Assembly: GCF_001293645.1 (NCBI RefSeq)
Contig: NZ_LBMD01000030.1
Span: 1 to 46,331 of the forward strand
DNA: 46,331 bases
Reading direction: 5' to 3'
Source: Bacillus sp. CHD6a
Lineage (GTDB): Bacteria; Bacillota; Bacilli; Bacillales; Bacillaceae_I
Numbering within the stretch: position 1 is the stretch's first letter; the number at the start of each line of letters is the position of its first letter. The notes beneath the pieces are model-generated. The model saw only the letters and a list, made by a program, of their open reading frames with translations, had not been told where the DNA came from and did no database searches. The position numbers and the translations under genes were made by a program. Shown piece after piece: positions 7,788-19,157 of the stretch.

Positions 7788-9841
7788 TGGATGAATTAGC
7801 CAATGTTAAGAAAGTACTAGAAGGTGAATTGCAAGCTTTTGAATCAATCATGGAGAAATATAAAAACAGCGTTTATAGGCTGGCATGCTGGTGGACAGGT
7901 AGTCCAGAACTTGCAGCAAGAGTAACAACCGACTGTTTTGTAAAAGTATATAATCAACTATCAACCTTTCAGGAAAAGGAATTGTTCTCGTTTTGGCTGT
8001 ATCAAGAGGTGATATCACTCCTGAAAGAATTCCCTGTATTAGAGAATGGAGAGGGCTTTGGCAATTGGCTATCTTATAACCCGCATCATATACAAGTGCA
8101 GGATGAGGTATTATCTCTACGTAAGGAGTGTAGAGTTCCCTTACTATTATCCTATTTACTTATAGAATTAAATGATGAACAGAAAGCGACCCTTTCTGAA
8201 AATAGTCTTATAGATTACAATGGGTTTTTGTTAGAAGCGAAAAAAGAAATTCGTCACAACTTTGTTACTCTAAGTGAGAAGTCTACAGAAGCATGCTTGG
8301 AGATGGAAGAACTTATACATTATCAGGTGGAAATTCTAGCGAATTCGGAAAAGAACCGAATGGACGACCATCTGGAATTCTGCCCAGAATGCAGGGATTT
8401 GCTTCTGTTTCTAAAGCGAGAAGAGAGTATGTTGCAGCATGTCCTACAAGCGCCGTCACTGGATAGGGAGATTAATGTAAGGGTCTTAGAACAGTTGACA
8501 CCATACACAGTCAAGACACCCAAACAAAGGACATGGGCATATCAGTTCGGTGTTATTGGTGTGATGGTTGCTCTATTTGTAGGTGGGTTTGTAGTTCTGC
8601 CGACTGTTATCCCTTGGGCTAAGATGGTAAGCAATTATTTAAACTTTGGCAGTTTTTATAATGTGTGGGCAGAAGGAACTTACACGGCCACAGACAATGA
8701 TATTACGGTTGAAATTTCCGGTATAGAAGTAGACCCTTTACATATGGTGGTTAACTATGAGGTGTCAAGTGAAGACAAGAAAGGTGGTGCTGGTGGAGTT
8801 GACAGGTTTTCCGTTTATGCAGTAGATGAAGAGGGGAAAATCTATCCCATGGAGGCGGCCTCACCCAGTGATATTCTTTTGGAGATGAGTGGATCATTCC
8901 AGGAACGTTTAGCTGACTCTAAGTTTTATGTAAGAGCCCTAAATGAAAATGCATTGCCTGATAAATTCACACTTAGTATTGAATATCACATGTTGAACGG
9001 ATGGGGTGGAGATTGGCAGATTGAAGTTCCAATAGAATATGACAAGGCCATGGGAGAAGTAGAAGTGCTGGAATTGAATGAAACACTAATTATTGATGAG
9101 AAAATAGAGGTAGAGGTGCTTTCTTTAGAAAAAGGGAAGCATGGCAGCAGGTTAAAATATGATGTAAGGCTGAAAGAGGAAGAAATAAAGAGGATTGAAA
9201 CCAATCTTAAAAAGACGAACCAGAAATATGATCAGCACTTTTTCATGAGTTACCACGATGTGTTTGCCTCTGTATTACTTGTCAATAATGAAGATGACTA
9301 TCTTGTTCCAATCGGCTATCCTTCTTTTAACAATGAGAGCGCTCCTTTTCAGCTTGAATTTTCAAATCTATACGCCGATCGGAACTTTTTGAATCTTAAA
9401 GGGAAAGCAGATAAAGGGGAGAAGCTGAATGCAGAGATTAGAGCCATTTACTATCATGAACCTGGCTTTTATTCTCTTACCGTTCCTTTAGAAGAAACAA
9501 CAAAGCAACCATTGAATATAGATTTAGATGGATATACAATGAACGAGCTTTCTGTGAAAAGGCAGGGAGGGGAACCAACCAATGTTCTTATTTCAGGTGA
9601 ACGAACACAAAATGATAAAATTCGTTCTTTCCATTGGGAATTCTTTGATGAGAATGGGCAAAGTTTGAGTGTATACAATACGTCTGACTATGGCTGGCAG
9701 GACCGTGAAAACAGGATAAGCAGATTAGAATTGATAAACGTGGATGTTGATGCTGAAGAATCGCAATTAATGATACAAGCTACTCAAATATCAAACGATT
9801 ATCTTTTCAAAGAAAAGGAACATAGAATCCCACTAAATTAG
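7787..9841 (+). CDS. second sigma-like / zinc anti-sigma fusion, tandem paralogue
   Basis: This 684-residue protein repeats the architecture of its neighbour: a sigma-region-2-like start (KKVLEGELQAFESIMEKYK, FSFWLYQEV), a more eroded region 4, a DHLEFCPECRD zinc anti-sigma motif near residues 190-200, one membrane helix at about 250-275, and a large outside domain. The segment after the helix is closely alike in both (YNVWAEGTYTATDNDITVE here, YNVWTEGTYAVTDKEITLE there). Its ATG overlaps the upstream stop as ATGA-type TGATG, so translation is coupled. The pair probably arose by tandem duplication and may act together. Confidence 0.75.
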   Translation: MDELANVKKVLEGELQAFESIMEKYKNSVYRLACWWTGSPELAARVTTDCFVKVYNQLSTFQEKELFSFWLYQEVISLLKEFPVLENGEGFGNWLSYNPHHIQVQDEVLSLRKECRVPLLLSYLLIELNDEQKATLSENSLIDYNGFLLEAKKEIRHNFVTLSEKSTEACLEMEELIHYQVEILANSEKNRMDDHLEFCPECRDLLLFLKREESMLQHVLQAPSLDREINVRVLEQLTPYTVKTPKQRTWAYQFGVIGVMVALFVGGFVVLPTVIPWAKMVSNYLNFGSFYNVWAEGTYTATDNDITVEISGIEVDPLHMVVNYEVSSEDKKGGAGGVDRFSVYAVDEEGKIYPMEAASPSDILLEMSGSFQERLADSKFYVRALNENALPDKFTLSIEYHMLNGWGGDWQIEVPIEYDKAMGEVEVLELNETLIIDEKIEVEVLSLEKGKHGSRLKYDVRLKEEEIKRIETNLKKTNQKYDQHFFMSYHDVFASVLLVNNEDDYLVPIGYPSFNNESAPFQLEFSNLYADRNFLNLKGKADKGEKLNAEIRAIYYHEPGFYSLTVPLEETTKQPLNIDLDGYTMNELSVKRQGGEPTNVLISGERTQNDKIRSFHWEFFDENGQSLSVYNTSDYGWQDRENRISRLELINVDVDAEESQLMIQATQISNDYLFKEKEHRIPLN

Positions 9842-9891
9842 TTTATATAATTGTATGGTTGGTGTTTGTTTGTCCCAATCGTTCAGTTTCT

Positions 9892-9900
9892 TGGTATAAT
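9892..9900 (+). promoter_or_regulatory. extended -10 promoter of the ArsR gene
   Basis: TGGTATAAT is a perfect -10 hexamer with the TGn extension; the -35 region is poor. It lies 38 bases before the ArsR-type start codon. Confidence 0.5.
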
Positions 9901-9938
9901 GAGATAAAGATGAAGTGGACGATGAAGGAGTATTCAAT

Positions 9939-10241
9939 ATGAATGAAAAAGCAATTCAAACATTTCGAGATTGTATCCCGCTATTCCAAGTACTTGCGGA
10001 CGAAGCAAGACAGGACATTATTTTATTATTGGCAGAAGAAGAAGCATTGACTGTTACAGAAATTGCAGAAGCATCCAGACTTTCCAGGCCAGCAATCTCT
10101 CATCACCTGAAAATATTACGTGATAATAAGCTAGTTGAAATTGAGCAAAAAGGAACGCAACGGATTTACTCCTTGAGTTTGGAAACATCTGTTGCAATGC
10201 TTAAAGACTTGATTGAAATTGTCGAGAGTGAGTGTCTATAG
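9939..10241 (+). CDS. ArsR/SmtB-family transcriptional regulator
   Basis: A 100-residue winged-helix protein. The recognition helix region TEIAEASRLSRPAISHHLKILR (about residues 49-70) and the wing EIEQKGTQRIYSL are clear. No CxC or other metal-binding cysteine motif is present; the only cysteines are isolated, so it is probably not a metal sensor. The longer frame begins with GTG at 9915, but GGAG at 9927-9930 is placed for the ATG at 9939. A terminator and a separate promoter divide it from the SDR gene downstream. The same ArsR-SDR neighbourhood recurs at 44.4-45.5 kb. Confidence 0.88.
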   Translation: MNEKAIQTFRDCIPLFQVLADEARQDIILLLAEEEALTVTEIAEASRLSRPAISHHLKILRDNKLVEIEQKGTQRIYSLSLETSVAMLKDLIEIVESECL

Positions 10242-10246
10242 TAAGT

Positions 10247-10279
10247 AAAAAAACAGCCATATGATGTGGCTGTTTTTCT
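10247..10279 (+). terminator. rho-independent terminator after the ArsR gene
   Basis: AAAACAGCCA and TGGCTGTTTT pair around a 7-base loop and are followed by a T-run. Confidence 0.85.
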
Positions 10280-10294
10280 TTAAGTAACTATTCG

Positions 10295-10322
10295 TTACAA
10301 CGCAAATTGAAAACGTTATAAT
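10295..10322 (+). promoter_or_regulatory. sigma-A promoter of the SDR gene
   Basis: TTACAA (10295-10300), a 16-base spacer and a perfect TATAAT (10317-10322) lie 31 bases before the start codon. Confidence 0.6.
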
Positions 10323-10353
10323 AGTAGTATTATAAGGAAGGACGTGTTGTTGG

Positions 10354-11139
10354 ATGGAAATGAAACTTAATGGAAAAACGGCTCTTGTTATGGCTTCTAG
10401 CCAAGGGCTTGGAAAGGCAATTGCCGCATCTCTCATTGAAGAAGGAGTCAATGTGGTCCTTGCGAGTAGAAATGAAGAAAAGTTAGCTGATGTGCAAAGT
10501 GAACTATCGAAAAAAAATGGTGGTCGAGCCTCCTATATTCCAACTGATATTACAGATTCTTCTCAAATTCAACGTGCCGTTCAACATGCGGTAGATACAT
10601 ATGGTCAACTTGATATTTTGGTAAATAACGCGGGTGGCCCCCCTGCCGGTTCATTTGAACAGATCACAGATGAACAGTGGCAGCAGGCTTTTGAATTGAA
10701 TCTATTAAGCTATATTCGAACCATACGGGAAGCACTTCCCCACTTAAAGAAAAACGGAGGGAAAATCATCAATATCGCTTCTTCTTCTATCAAGGAACCC
10801 ATTCCAGGTCTATTACTATCCAATACGTTTCGCACAGGTATCGTTGGATTAACAAAGACGCTTGCAAGTGAGCTAGCGGGAGATAACATTTTGATCAATA
10901 CAGTCGCACCAGGAAGAATTGCTACAGACAGAGTGGCGTTTTTAGATGAAGTGAATGCGGAAAAACAGGGTATGACGAAAGCGGAGATGGAAGAGAAAGT
11001 CAAAGAGGGAATTCCGCTTGGTCGTTACGGTGATCCGGAGGAATTTGCCAAGGTGGTAACATTTTTAGTTTCTGATGCAAACAGCTATATGACTGGCAGC
11101 TCGTTCTTGGTCGATGGCGGGATGGTAAAATCTATATAA
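10354..11139 (+). CDS. SDR-family oxidoreductase with degenerate catalytic motifs
   Basis: A 261-residue Rossmann-fold protein annotated FabG-like by overall shape (NNAGG near residue 91, a GRYGDPEEFA segment, and a C-terminal TGSSFLVDGG). The usual TGxxxGxG is AVMASSQGLG-like, with Ala in place of the first Gly. The usual YxxxK is replaced by SNTFR, so both the catalytic Tyr and Lys are absent. This matches the known subgroup of beta-ketoacyl-ACP-reductase-like SDRs that lack the standard tetrad, whose activity is unclear. It starts at the ATG at 10354, 14 bases after AGGAAGG; an in-frame ATG at 10360 is also possible. Confidence 0.85.
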   Translation: MEMKLNGKTALVMASSQGLGKAIAASLIEEGVNVVLASRNEEKLADVQSELSKKNGGRASYIPTDITDSSQIQRAVQHAVDTYGQLDILVNNAGGPPAGSFEQITDEQWQQAFELNLLSYIRTIREALPHLKKNGGKIINIASSSIKEPIPGLLLSNTFRTGIVGLTKTLASELAGDNILINTVAPGRIATDRVAFLDEVNAEKQGMTKAEMEEKVKEGIPLGRYGDPEEFAKVVTFLVSDANSYMTGSSFLVDGGMVKSI

Positions 11140-11179
11140 AAGAATGGTTATGGTTAGAGAGAAAGGAAGCTAGGGAGTT

Positions 11180-11794
11180 ATGAAGAATTTGTTATTGTTG
11201 ATACTTGGAGGATTTGCAATAGGTATTATCTTGGGCGTTTTGAATGTTCAATTCAACTTCTGGATATTTGTTGTCCTTCTTGTTTTAGCATTTATTGCAT
11301 TATCCTACAGGGATGTTAAATATATGTTTTTGTCCCGGGATGTGGAGAAGATAGAGACATATTTAGAAAAAAAACGTCATGAGCCGTACTATGGGTTTGT
11401 ATTAGAATTGGCAGACGGGAATATGACTGGTGCCAAGAAAGAGTTGGAGGAGCTTGAACGAAAGTGGAAAGGGAAAAAGACTGCAGTCTTTTGGGCTCAG
11501 TATAACTTAAGGGCCGGCAACTATTCAATGGCGAAAGAGCAGGTTGCGAAAGTCGAACAGGCGGAGATTAAGACGTATATCACCGCAGGAATTGCCGTGG
11601 CTGAAAAAAATTACAAGAAGGCAGAAGAGCTAAAAGGGGAATTAAGAAAAGATTGGATGAAGTTTGCCATCGACACGGAACTTGCTCTAAGCCGCAAGAA
11701 CTATACACTAGCTAAAGAAAAGAAGGAACAGGCATTAGCGTCCACAAAAGGGTTGCAATATTATATGATGTTCAAGGAGTTTCAAGAAATATAA
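11180..11794 (+). CDS. membrane-anchored TPR-like protein of unknown function
   Basis: This 204-residue protein opens with two membrane helices (about residues 3-20 and 27-43). A soluble helical part follows, with alternating small and large residues typical of TPR-like hairpins (YNLRAGNYSMAKEQVAKVE, AVAEKNYKKAEELKGEL, LALSRKNYTLAKEKKEQ). No enzyme motif is present. GGAAGCTAGGGAG precedes the ATG at 11180. It lies 40 bases after the SDR gene without a terminator, so the two may share a transcript. I cannot name a function. Confidence 0.7.
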   Translation: MKNLLLLILGGFAIGIILGVLNVQFNFWIFVVLLVLAFIALSYRDVKYMFLSRDVEKIETYLEKKRHEPYYGFVLELADGNMTGAKKELEELERKWKGKKTAVFWAQYNLRAGNYSMAKEQVAKVEQAEIKTYITAGIAVAEKNYKKAEELKGELRKDWMKFAIDTELALSRKNYTLAKEKKEQALASTKGLQYYMMFKEFQEI

Positions 11795-11810
11795 TCAGAG
11801 AAACTCCTTG
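11773..11810. repeat. perfect 11-bp inverted repeat at the stop codon
   Basis: CAAGGAGTTTC (11773-11783) and GAAACTCCTTG (11800-11810) flank the stop codon of the TPR-like gene. There is no T-run, so it is not a classic terminator. The right arm overlaps the -35 hexamer of the hut promoter candidate, so it may be an operator or an RNA-processing hairpin. Confidence 0.55.
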
Positions 11811-11837
11811 ACAGGAAGGCACGGACAAATTTACACT
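11808..11837 (+). promoter_or_regulatory. candidate hut operon promoter
   Basis: A perfect TTGACA (11808-11813), an 18-base spacer and TACACT (4 of 6, 11832-11837) lie 49 bases before hutP. No catabolite-responsive element was evident by eye. Confidence 0.5.
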
Positions 11838-11886
11838 TGGGGTAGACATTAGTTGTTAGAAAATTTTCAGTATTGAGGTAATGCAT

Positions 11887-12327
11887 ATGGTACTAGCGAT
11901 AGATCGACGAATTGGCAAGTATGCAATACTTCTTGCGATGAACGGAGACCAGGATAGTTTGCCGATAGCAACTCCGCCACAATGGAAAAGATGTATGGGG
12001 AAAGTCGGTTCTATGGATTCTCAAAAAGTGGTAGCAGCCATTGAAACTGCTGCCAAGCGTGAAGGCATTATCAAATCTGATGGATACCGGGAAACACATG
12101 CACTTTATCATGCCATCATGGATGCTCTGAGTGGAGTGACACGCGGTCAAGTCCAGCTTGGCTCTGTCATGAGGACCGTTGGCTTGCGTTTTGCCGTCGT
12201 AAGAGGGAATCCTTATGAGGATCTAGAGGAAGGCGACTGGATTGCAGTTGCGCTTTATGGGACGATTGGCGCTCCTGTCAGGGGTTCAGAACATGAAACG
12301 ATTGGTCTTGGAATAAATCACATTTAA
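11887..12327 (+). CDS. hutP: HutP, histidine-dependent antiterminator
   Basis: A 146-residue RNA-binding regulator that, with L-histidine and Mg2+, opens the terminator ahead of hutH. It carries the family hallmarks [20 protein letters not shown], the Mg-binding histidines in [10 protein letters not shown] and the C-terminal [12 protein letters not shown], plus the [13 protein letters not shown] core. An upstream in-frame ATG at 11881 is only 2 bases from GAGG; the ATG at 11887 has 8-base spacing and is preferred. HutP is the first gene of the histidine-degradation operon and feeds back on its own transcript. Confidence 0.95.
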   Translation: MVLAIDRRIGKYAILLAMNGDQDSLPIATPPQWKRCMGKVGSMDSQKVVAAIETAAKREGIIKSDGYRETHALYHAIMDALSGVTRGQVQLGSVMRTVGLRFAVVRGNPYEDLEEGDWIAVALYGTIGAPVRGSEHETIGLGINHI

Positions 12328-12340
12328 ATATTTTTGCCCA

Positions 12341-12406
12341 TAGTTGAGGATAAATAGGGGGCTGTACTTTGAACATATTATATGGTCGAAGTATGGCCTC
12401 TTTTTG
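12341..12406 (+). promoter_or_regulatory. HutP-dependent attenuator between hutP and hutH
   Basis: TAGTTGAGGATAAATAG (12341-12357) provides UAG, GAG and UAG triplets like the HutP target of B. subtilis, including an identical UAGUUGAG. It runs into a hairpin whose arms, 12357-12372 and 12386-12401, pair at all 16 positions (with G-U pairs) around a 13-base loop and end in five T. Without histidine-bound HutP this should stop transcription before hutH. The triplet assignment rests on comparison with the known system. Confidence 0.8.
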
Positions 12407-12463
12407 TGTGGGAAAAGGGGGAAGTTGTCTATGGAGAAACAGCGGGAAAAGGGGAGAGTTGCA

Positions 12464-13963
12464 ATGATTACATTAAATGGCGAATCGTTGACGCTTGAAA
12501 AGTTGAATAGAATTTTATTCGAAAACCATCAGGTGGAACCAAGTCAAGACGCAATGGTGAAGGTTGTCGCTAGTAGGGCAGCAGTGGAAAACATTGTGCA
12601 TAAAGGGGAAGTGGTTTACGGAATCACAACTGGCTTTGGTAAATTCAGTGATGTTTTGATTCCATTTGAAGAAACGGCAGATTTACAACGGAATCTCATT
12701 CACTCTCACGCTTGCGGAGTAGGTGAAGCATTTGATGAGGTGATAGGGCGTGCGATGTTGGTATTACGAGCAAATGCCCTTTTAAAAGGGTATTCCGGAG
12801 TTCGTCCGATTGTCATTGAACGTCTATTAAAATATGTGAATGAAGGAATACATCCTGTCGTTCCCCAGCAAGGGTCGCTTGGGGCAAGTGGAGATCTTGC
12901 ACCTTTGTCCCATTTGGTATTGACCTTGCTTGGTGAGGGGGAAGTATTTTATGAAGGAAAAAGAAGAGATACTGCAAGTGTTTTGGCTGAAACAGGGATT
13001 AACCCCATTGAATTGAAGGCAAAAGAAGGCCTTGCTTTAATTAACGGGACTCAGGCGATGACTGCTGTAGGGGTTGTTGCATACTTAGAAGCGGAGAAGT
13101 TAGCTTTTCAAGCGGAGTCGATTGCAGCAATGACTTTTGAGGGGCTTGAGGGAATTGTGGATGCCTTGGATCATGATGTTCATAGGGTCCGAGGTTATCA
13201 AGAACAAGTGGATGTAGCGGAGCGGTTTCGGAAGTTGTTGGATGGAAGCAAACTTGTGACAAGGCAGGGAGAAAAGCGTGTGCAGGATGCCTATTCACTT
13301 AGGTGTATTCCACAAGTGCATGGTGCATCCTGGCAGGTTCTGGGTTATGTGAAGGAGAAGCTGGAGATAGAAATCAATGCAGCAACAGATAATCCTTTAA
13401 TTTTCGATGATGGAGGCAAGGTGATTTCAGGCGGAAACTTCCATGGGCAGCCTATTGCCTTTGCGATGGACTTTCTGAAGCTTGGGATGGCGGAGCTTGC
13501 TAATATTTCTGAACGAAGAATTGAACGGTTGGTTAATCCGCAGTTAAATGACTTGCCACCATTCTTAAGTCCGAAGCCAGGTCTTCAATCAGGAGCAATG
13601 ATCATGCAGTATTGTGCTGCATCGCTAGTTTCAGAGAATAAGACATTAGCTCACCCGGCAAGTGTGGACTCTATTCCGTCCTCTGCCAATCAAGAAGATC
13701 ATGTGAGCATGGGAACGATTGGAGCAAGGCATGCCTATCAAATCGTCGCCAATGTGAGGAGAGTACTTGCCATCGAATGGATGTGTGCCATGCAAGCCCT
13801 TGAATTCCGGGGAGTCTTCCTATCTGCACCACTCATGCAAAAATGGTACCAAGAAGGGCGCAACATCGTCCCAAGCATCACCGAAGACCGTATCTTCTCA
13901 AAAGACATCGAAGCTCTGGCTGCGTGGATGAAGGATGAGGGCAGCGTTCTATGTAGAGCGTGA
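12464..13963 (+). CDS. hutH: histidine ammonia-lyase
   Basis: This 499-residue enzyme converts L-histidine to urocanate and ammonia, the first step of histidine use. The autocatalytic MIO prosthetic group forms from Ala141-Ser142-Gly143 in [14 protein letters not shown]. Other family blocks are [29 protein letters not shown] and [12 protein letters not shown]. The open frame extends upstream, but GGGGAG before the ATG at 12464 and the family N-terminus ([10 protein letters not shown]) fix the start. The final 130 bases change abruptly to C/A-rich codons and the C-terminal residues differ from what is usual. A GGGGGGTC palindrome follows the stop. Confidence 0.97.
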   Translation: MITLNGESLTLEKLNRILFENHQVEPSQDAMVKVVASRAAVENIVHKGEVVYGITTGFGKFSDVLIPFEETADLQRNLIHSHACGVGEAFDEVIGRAMLVLRANALLKGYSGVRPIVIERLLKYVNEGIHPVVPQQGSLGASGDLAPLSHLVLTLLGEGEVFYEGKRRDTASVLAETGINPIELKAKEGLALINGTQAMTAVGVVAYLEAEKLAFQAESIAAMTFEGLEGIVDALDHDVHRVRGYQEQVDVAERFRKLLDGSKLVTRQGEKRVQDAYSLRCIPQVHGASWQVLGYVKEKLEIEINAATDNPLIFDDGGKVISGGNFHGQPIAFAMDFLKLGMAELANISERRIERLVNPQLNDLPPFLSPKPGLQSGAMIMQYCAASLVSENKTLAHPASVDSIPSSANQEDHVSMGTIGARHAYQIVANVRRVLAIEWMCAMQALEFRGVFLSAPLMQKWYQEGRNIVPSITEDRIFSKDIEALAAWMKDEGSVLCRA

Positions 13964-13971
13964 AATTCCTA

Positions 13972-13988
13972 GGGGGGTCTGACCCCCC
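13972..13988. repeat. short G/C palindrome GGGGGGTC-T-GACCCCCC
   Basis: A perfect 8-bp inverted repeat with a single-base loop lies 8 bases after the hutH stop. The shorter form GGGGTC-T-GACCCC recurs at 18907-18919. There is no T-run after it here, so it is not a standard terminator and is unlikely to end the hut transcript. Confidence 0.7.
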
Positions 13989-14072
13989 TCAGAAATTTAA
14001 TACTCCCGCAACAATTCTGTAACATTACCAAAAACCAATATATTTAATTCTATTAAAAGGGGATGAATTGAA

Positions 14073-15743
14073 ATGGAAAAGGAAATGGTGAAGGTTATTC
14101 GTGCGCCTAGGGGCAGTGAGTTAAATACGAAGGGGTGGGTGCAGGAGGCTGCATTGCGTATGCTCATGAACAACTTAGACCCGGAAGTGGCAGAAATACC
14201 GGAGGAGTTAGTGGTGTATGGTGGAATCGGGAAAGCGGCAAGAAACTGGGAAAGTTTTGACGCCATTGTGGAATCGCTTAAAAACTTGGAAGAAGACGAA
14301 ACCTTATTAGTACAATCAGGAAAACCGGTTGCTGTGTTCCGCAGTCATGCAGATGCGCCACGCGTATTGCTCGCAAACTCCAACCTTGTGCCAAAGTGGG
14401 CTAATTGGGACCATTTTCATGAGCTAGATCAAAAAGGGCTGATGATGTACGGCCAAATGACAGCAGGCTCTTGGATATATATCGGTACGCAAGGTATCCT
14501 TCAGGGCACTTATGAAACATTTGCAGAAGCAGCTAAACAATTCTTTAACAATACACTGAAGGGCACGATTACTGTAACGGCCGGTCTTGGAGGCATGGGC
14601 GGTGCACAGCCGCTTGCCGTCACCATGAATAACGGTGTTTGTATTGCCATTGAAGTAGATGAACATCGTATGGATCGTCGCATTGAGACGAGATATTGCG
14701 ACATAAAGGTCAAAACTGTGGATGAAGCCATTCAAAAAGCAGAAGAATATAAGAAACTAGGAAAGCCTTTATCTATTGGACTACTAGGAAATGCAGCAGA
14801 AATACTACCACAATTAGTGGAAAAAGGTTTCACACCAGACCTTTTAACAGACCAAACTTCTGCACATGACCCGTTAAATGGGTATATTCCAATTGGAATG
14901 ACTTTAGAAGATGCAGCAAAACTAAGAAAAGAAGAACCTGCACAGTATGTGAAACTGGCAAAAGAAAGCATGGCCGTGCATGTGAAAGCAATGCTTGAAC
15001 TGCAACAAAAAGGCGCGATCACTTTTGATTATGGAAACAATATCCGTCAAGTCGCTTTAGACGAAGGTGTGGAAAATGCCTTTGATTTTCCAGGATTTGT
15101 TCCAGCATTCATTCGTCCTCAATTTTGCGAAGGGAAAGGTCCTTTCCGCTGGGTGGCGATATCTGGGGACCCAGAAGATATTTATAAAACAGATGAGGTT
15201 ATTTTAAGAGAGTTTTCCGATAACAAACATCTTTGCAATTGGATTAAGATGGCAAGAGAAAAAGTGGCATTCCAAGGGCTGCCTTCAAGAATCTGTTGGC
15301 TCGGTTATGGCGAGCGTGCACGTTTTGGAAAAATCATTAATGAAATGGTAGCAAGAGGCGAGCTTTCAGCACCGATTGTCATCGGTCGCGACCATTTGGA
15401 CTGCGGATCTGTGGCATCTCCCAATCGTGAAACAGAGGCAATGCTTGATGGCAGTGACGCGGTAGCAGACTGGCCGATATTGAATGCTCTTATCAATGGT
15501 GTAAATGGTGCAAGTTGGGTTTCCGTTCATCACGGTGGTGGAGTGGGAATGGGGTATTCTCTTCATGCAGGAATGGTCATTGTAGCAGATGGAACGGAAG
15601 CTGCAGGAAGACGCTTAGAACGAGTGTTGACTTCAGATCCGGGAATGGGTGTTGTGAGACATGCGGATGCAGGGTATGATCTTGCGAAAAAAGTGGCCAA
15701 AGAAAAAGGCGTGCACATTCCTTTGCTAAAGGAGAGTGAGTAA
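14073..15743 (+). CDS. hutU: urocanate hydratase
   Basis: A 556-residue cytoplasmic enzyme that hydrates urocanate to 4-imidazolone-5-propionate, using tightly bound NAD+. The nucleotide site [12 protein letters not shown] (about residues 170-181), the active-site block [15 protein letters not shown] with its cysteine, and the C-terminal [11 protein letters not shown] are all present, and the length is typical. AAGGGGA precedes the ATG at 14073. It is the third gene of the operon, 109 bases after hutH, with only the G/C palindrome between them. Confidence 0.97.
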   Translation: MEKEMVKVIRAPRGSELNTKGWVQEAALRMLMNNLDPEVAEIPEELVVYGGIGKAARNWESFDAIVESLKNLEEDETLLVQSGKPVAVFRSHADAPRVLLANSNLVPKWANWDHFHELDQKGLMMYGQMTAGSWIYIGTQGILQGTYETFAEAAKQFFNNTLKGTITVTAGLGGMGGAQPLAVTMNNGVCIAIEVDEHRMDRRIETRYCDIKVKTVDEAIQKAEEYKKLGKPLSIGLLGNAAEILPQLVEKGFTPDLLTDQTSAHDPLNGYIPIGMTLEDAAKLRKEEPAQYVKLAKESMAVHVKAMLELQQKGAITFDYGNNIRQVALDEGVENAFDFPGFVPAFIRPQFCEGKGPFRWVAISGDPEDIYKTDEVILREFSDNKHLCNWIKMAREKVAFQGLPSRICWLGYGERARFGKIINEMVARGELSAPIVIGRDHLDCGSVASPNRETEAMLDGSDAVADWPILNALINGVNGASWVSVHHGGGVGMGYSLHAGMVIVADGTEAAGRRLERVLTSDPGMGVVRHADAGYDLAKKVAKEKGVHIPLLKESE

Positions 15744-17967
<2,224 letters not shown>

Positions 17968-17969
17968 AA

Positions 17970-18006
17970 GTAATGGCGACTGCGGGTTGACTGCAGTCGC
18001 CATTAC
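17970..18006. terminator. bidirectional terminator between hutG and the convergent dehydrogenase
   Basis: GTAATGGCGACTGC and GCAGTCGCCATTAC form a perfect 14-bp stem around a 9-base loop. It ends the hut operon on the plus strand and the oppositely oriented gene on the minus strand; T/A-rich flanks are modest. Confidence 0.85.
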
Positions 18007-18009
18007 ACT

Positions 18010-18891
18010 TTAATTATTCTTTTGAAACAGCTTATAAAGTGCTTGTGTTCCGCTATTTTCTTCGCCCATTGCAGAAAGTTTCACATACATTTCACGGGCT
18101 AAAGAAAGACCTGGAACGTCAAGTCCCATTTTGTCGGCTTCATCAAGGGCGATTTCCATGTCTTTGATGAAATGTTTGACGAAAAAGCCAGGTTCATAGT
18201 TTCCAGCAATGATGCGAGGAGCAAGATTTGATAGGGACCAGCTACCGGCTGCCCCGCTAGAAATACTCTTTAGGACATTTTCAGGATCAAGTCCCGCTGT
18301 CTCTGCGTAAGCCAAAGCTTCGCAAACACCGATCATGTTTGTGGCAATGGCAATCTGGTTGCACATTTTAGTGTGCTGCCCTGCTCCAGCCTCACCCTGG
18401 TGGATAACGTTTGCTCCTAAAGCTTGGAAAATTGGTTGGCAAGATTCAAAAGCAGTCTTATCTCCACCGACCATTATAGTAAGACGAGCTTCTCTGGCCC
18501 CCACATCACCACCAGAGACAGGAGCATCAAGGCTATGTAAACCTTGTTCTTTCGCTTGCTCGTAAATCTGTTTAGCAAGTGTAGGAGTGGAGGTGGTCAT
18601 ATCAATAAGGAACGCACCCTGTTCAGCATTAGTTAAAATGCCATTATCTCCAAAATAGATTTCTTCCACATCTTTTGGGTAGCCAACCATTGTAATTACA
18701 ACATCAGCACCGCGAGAGGCCTCCCCAGCACTACCCTTCCACACCGCACCGCGCGACACCAAATCCTCCGCCTTCTCCCGCGTCCGCGTAAACACACTAA
18801 CCTCAAAACCGCGATCCAACAAATGCCGAGCAATACTACTACCCATCACACCCGTACCAACAAAAGCAACCTTATGTAATTCTCTGTTCAT
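18010..18891 (-). CDS. beta-hydroxyacid dehydrogenase (3-hydroxyisobutyrate dehydrogenase family, YkwC-like)
   Basis: This 293-residue NAD(P)-dependent oxidoreductase oxidises beta-hydroxyacids; the exact substrate is not known. It has the N-terminal dinucleotide motif VAFVGTGVMGSSIA, the substrate block DAPVSGGDVGAREA (about residues 118-131) and the catalytic-lysine region AGQHTKMCNQ. The frame extends further upstream, but AGGAGG nine bases before the ATG at 18891 decides the start. The first 150 bases of coding sequence are very G/T-rich on the coding strand, unlike the rest, and a GGGGTC palindrome lies just upstream. Confidence 0.9.
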   Translation of the reverse strand: MNRELHKVAFVGTGVMGSSIARHLLDRGFEVSVFTRTREKAEDLVSRGAVWKGSAGEASRGADVVITMVGYPKDVEEIYFGDNGILTNAEQGAFLIDMTTSTPTLAKQIYEQAKEQGLHSLDAPVSGGDVGAREARLTIMVGGDKTAFESCQPIFQALGANVIHQGEAGAGQHTKMCNQIAIATNMIGVCEALAYAETAGLDPENVLKSISSGAAGSWSLSNLAPRIIAGNYEPGFFVKHFIKDMEIALDEADKMGLDVPGLSLAREMYVKLSAMGEENSGTQALYKLFQKNN

Positions 18892-18906
18892 GTTAAAATA
18901 CCTCCT

Positions 18907-18919
18907 GGGGTCTGACCCC
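18907..18919. repeat. short palindrome GGGGTC-T-GACCCC
   Basis: Second copy of the motif seen after hutH, followed on the plus strand by a long T-run. It sits immediately upstream of the dehydrogenase ribosome site, so it would be in that gene's leader RNA. Confidence 0.65.
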
Positions 18920-19157
18920 TTTTTTTCTTTTTTTTCTTTTTCCCCCATTATACAGCTTCCCTGGGGGTTCTGGTAGATTGATAGGGGAGGGGATTTTCTA
19001 TTTTAGGAGAAAAGAACTAGGATAATTAGTTATAATATTTAGAAAAATAAAGAAATTTGTAGTATAATAGGGGATATTGGAAATTAGGGACGATTTAGTT
19101 TTACAACGTTTTATAGTGCAAGAGATTTAATAATGATTACGAAGGGAGGAACGTGTC

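Noticed and set aside
13972-13988. Terminator ending the transcript after hutH
   Set aside because: The palindrome lacks a T-run and has a one-base loop; hutU, hutI and hutG follow in tight order without another clear promoter.
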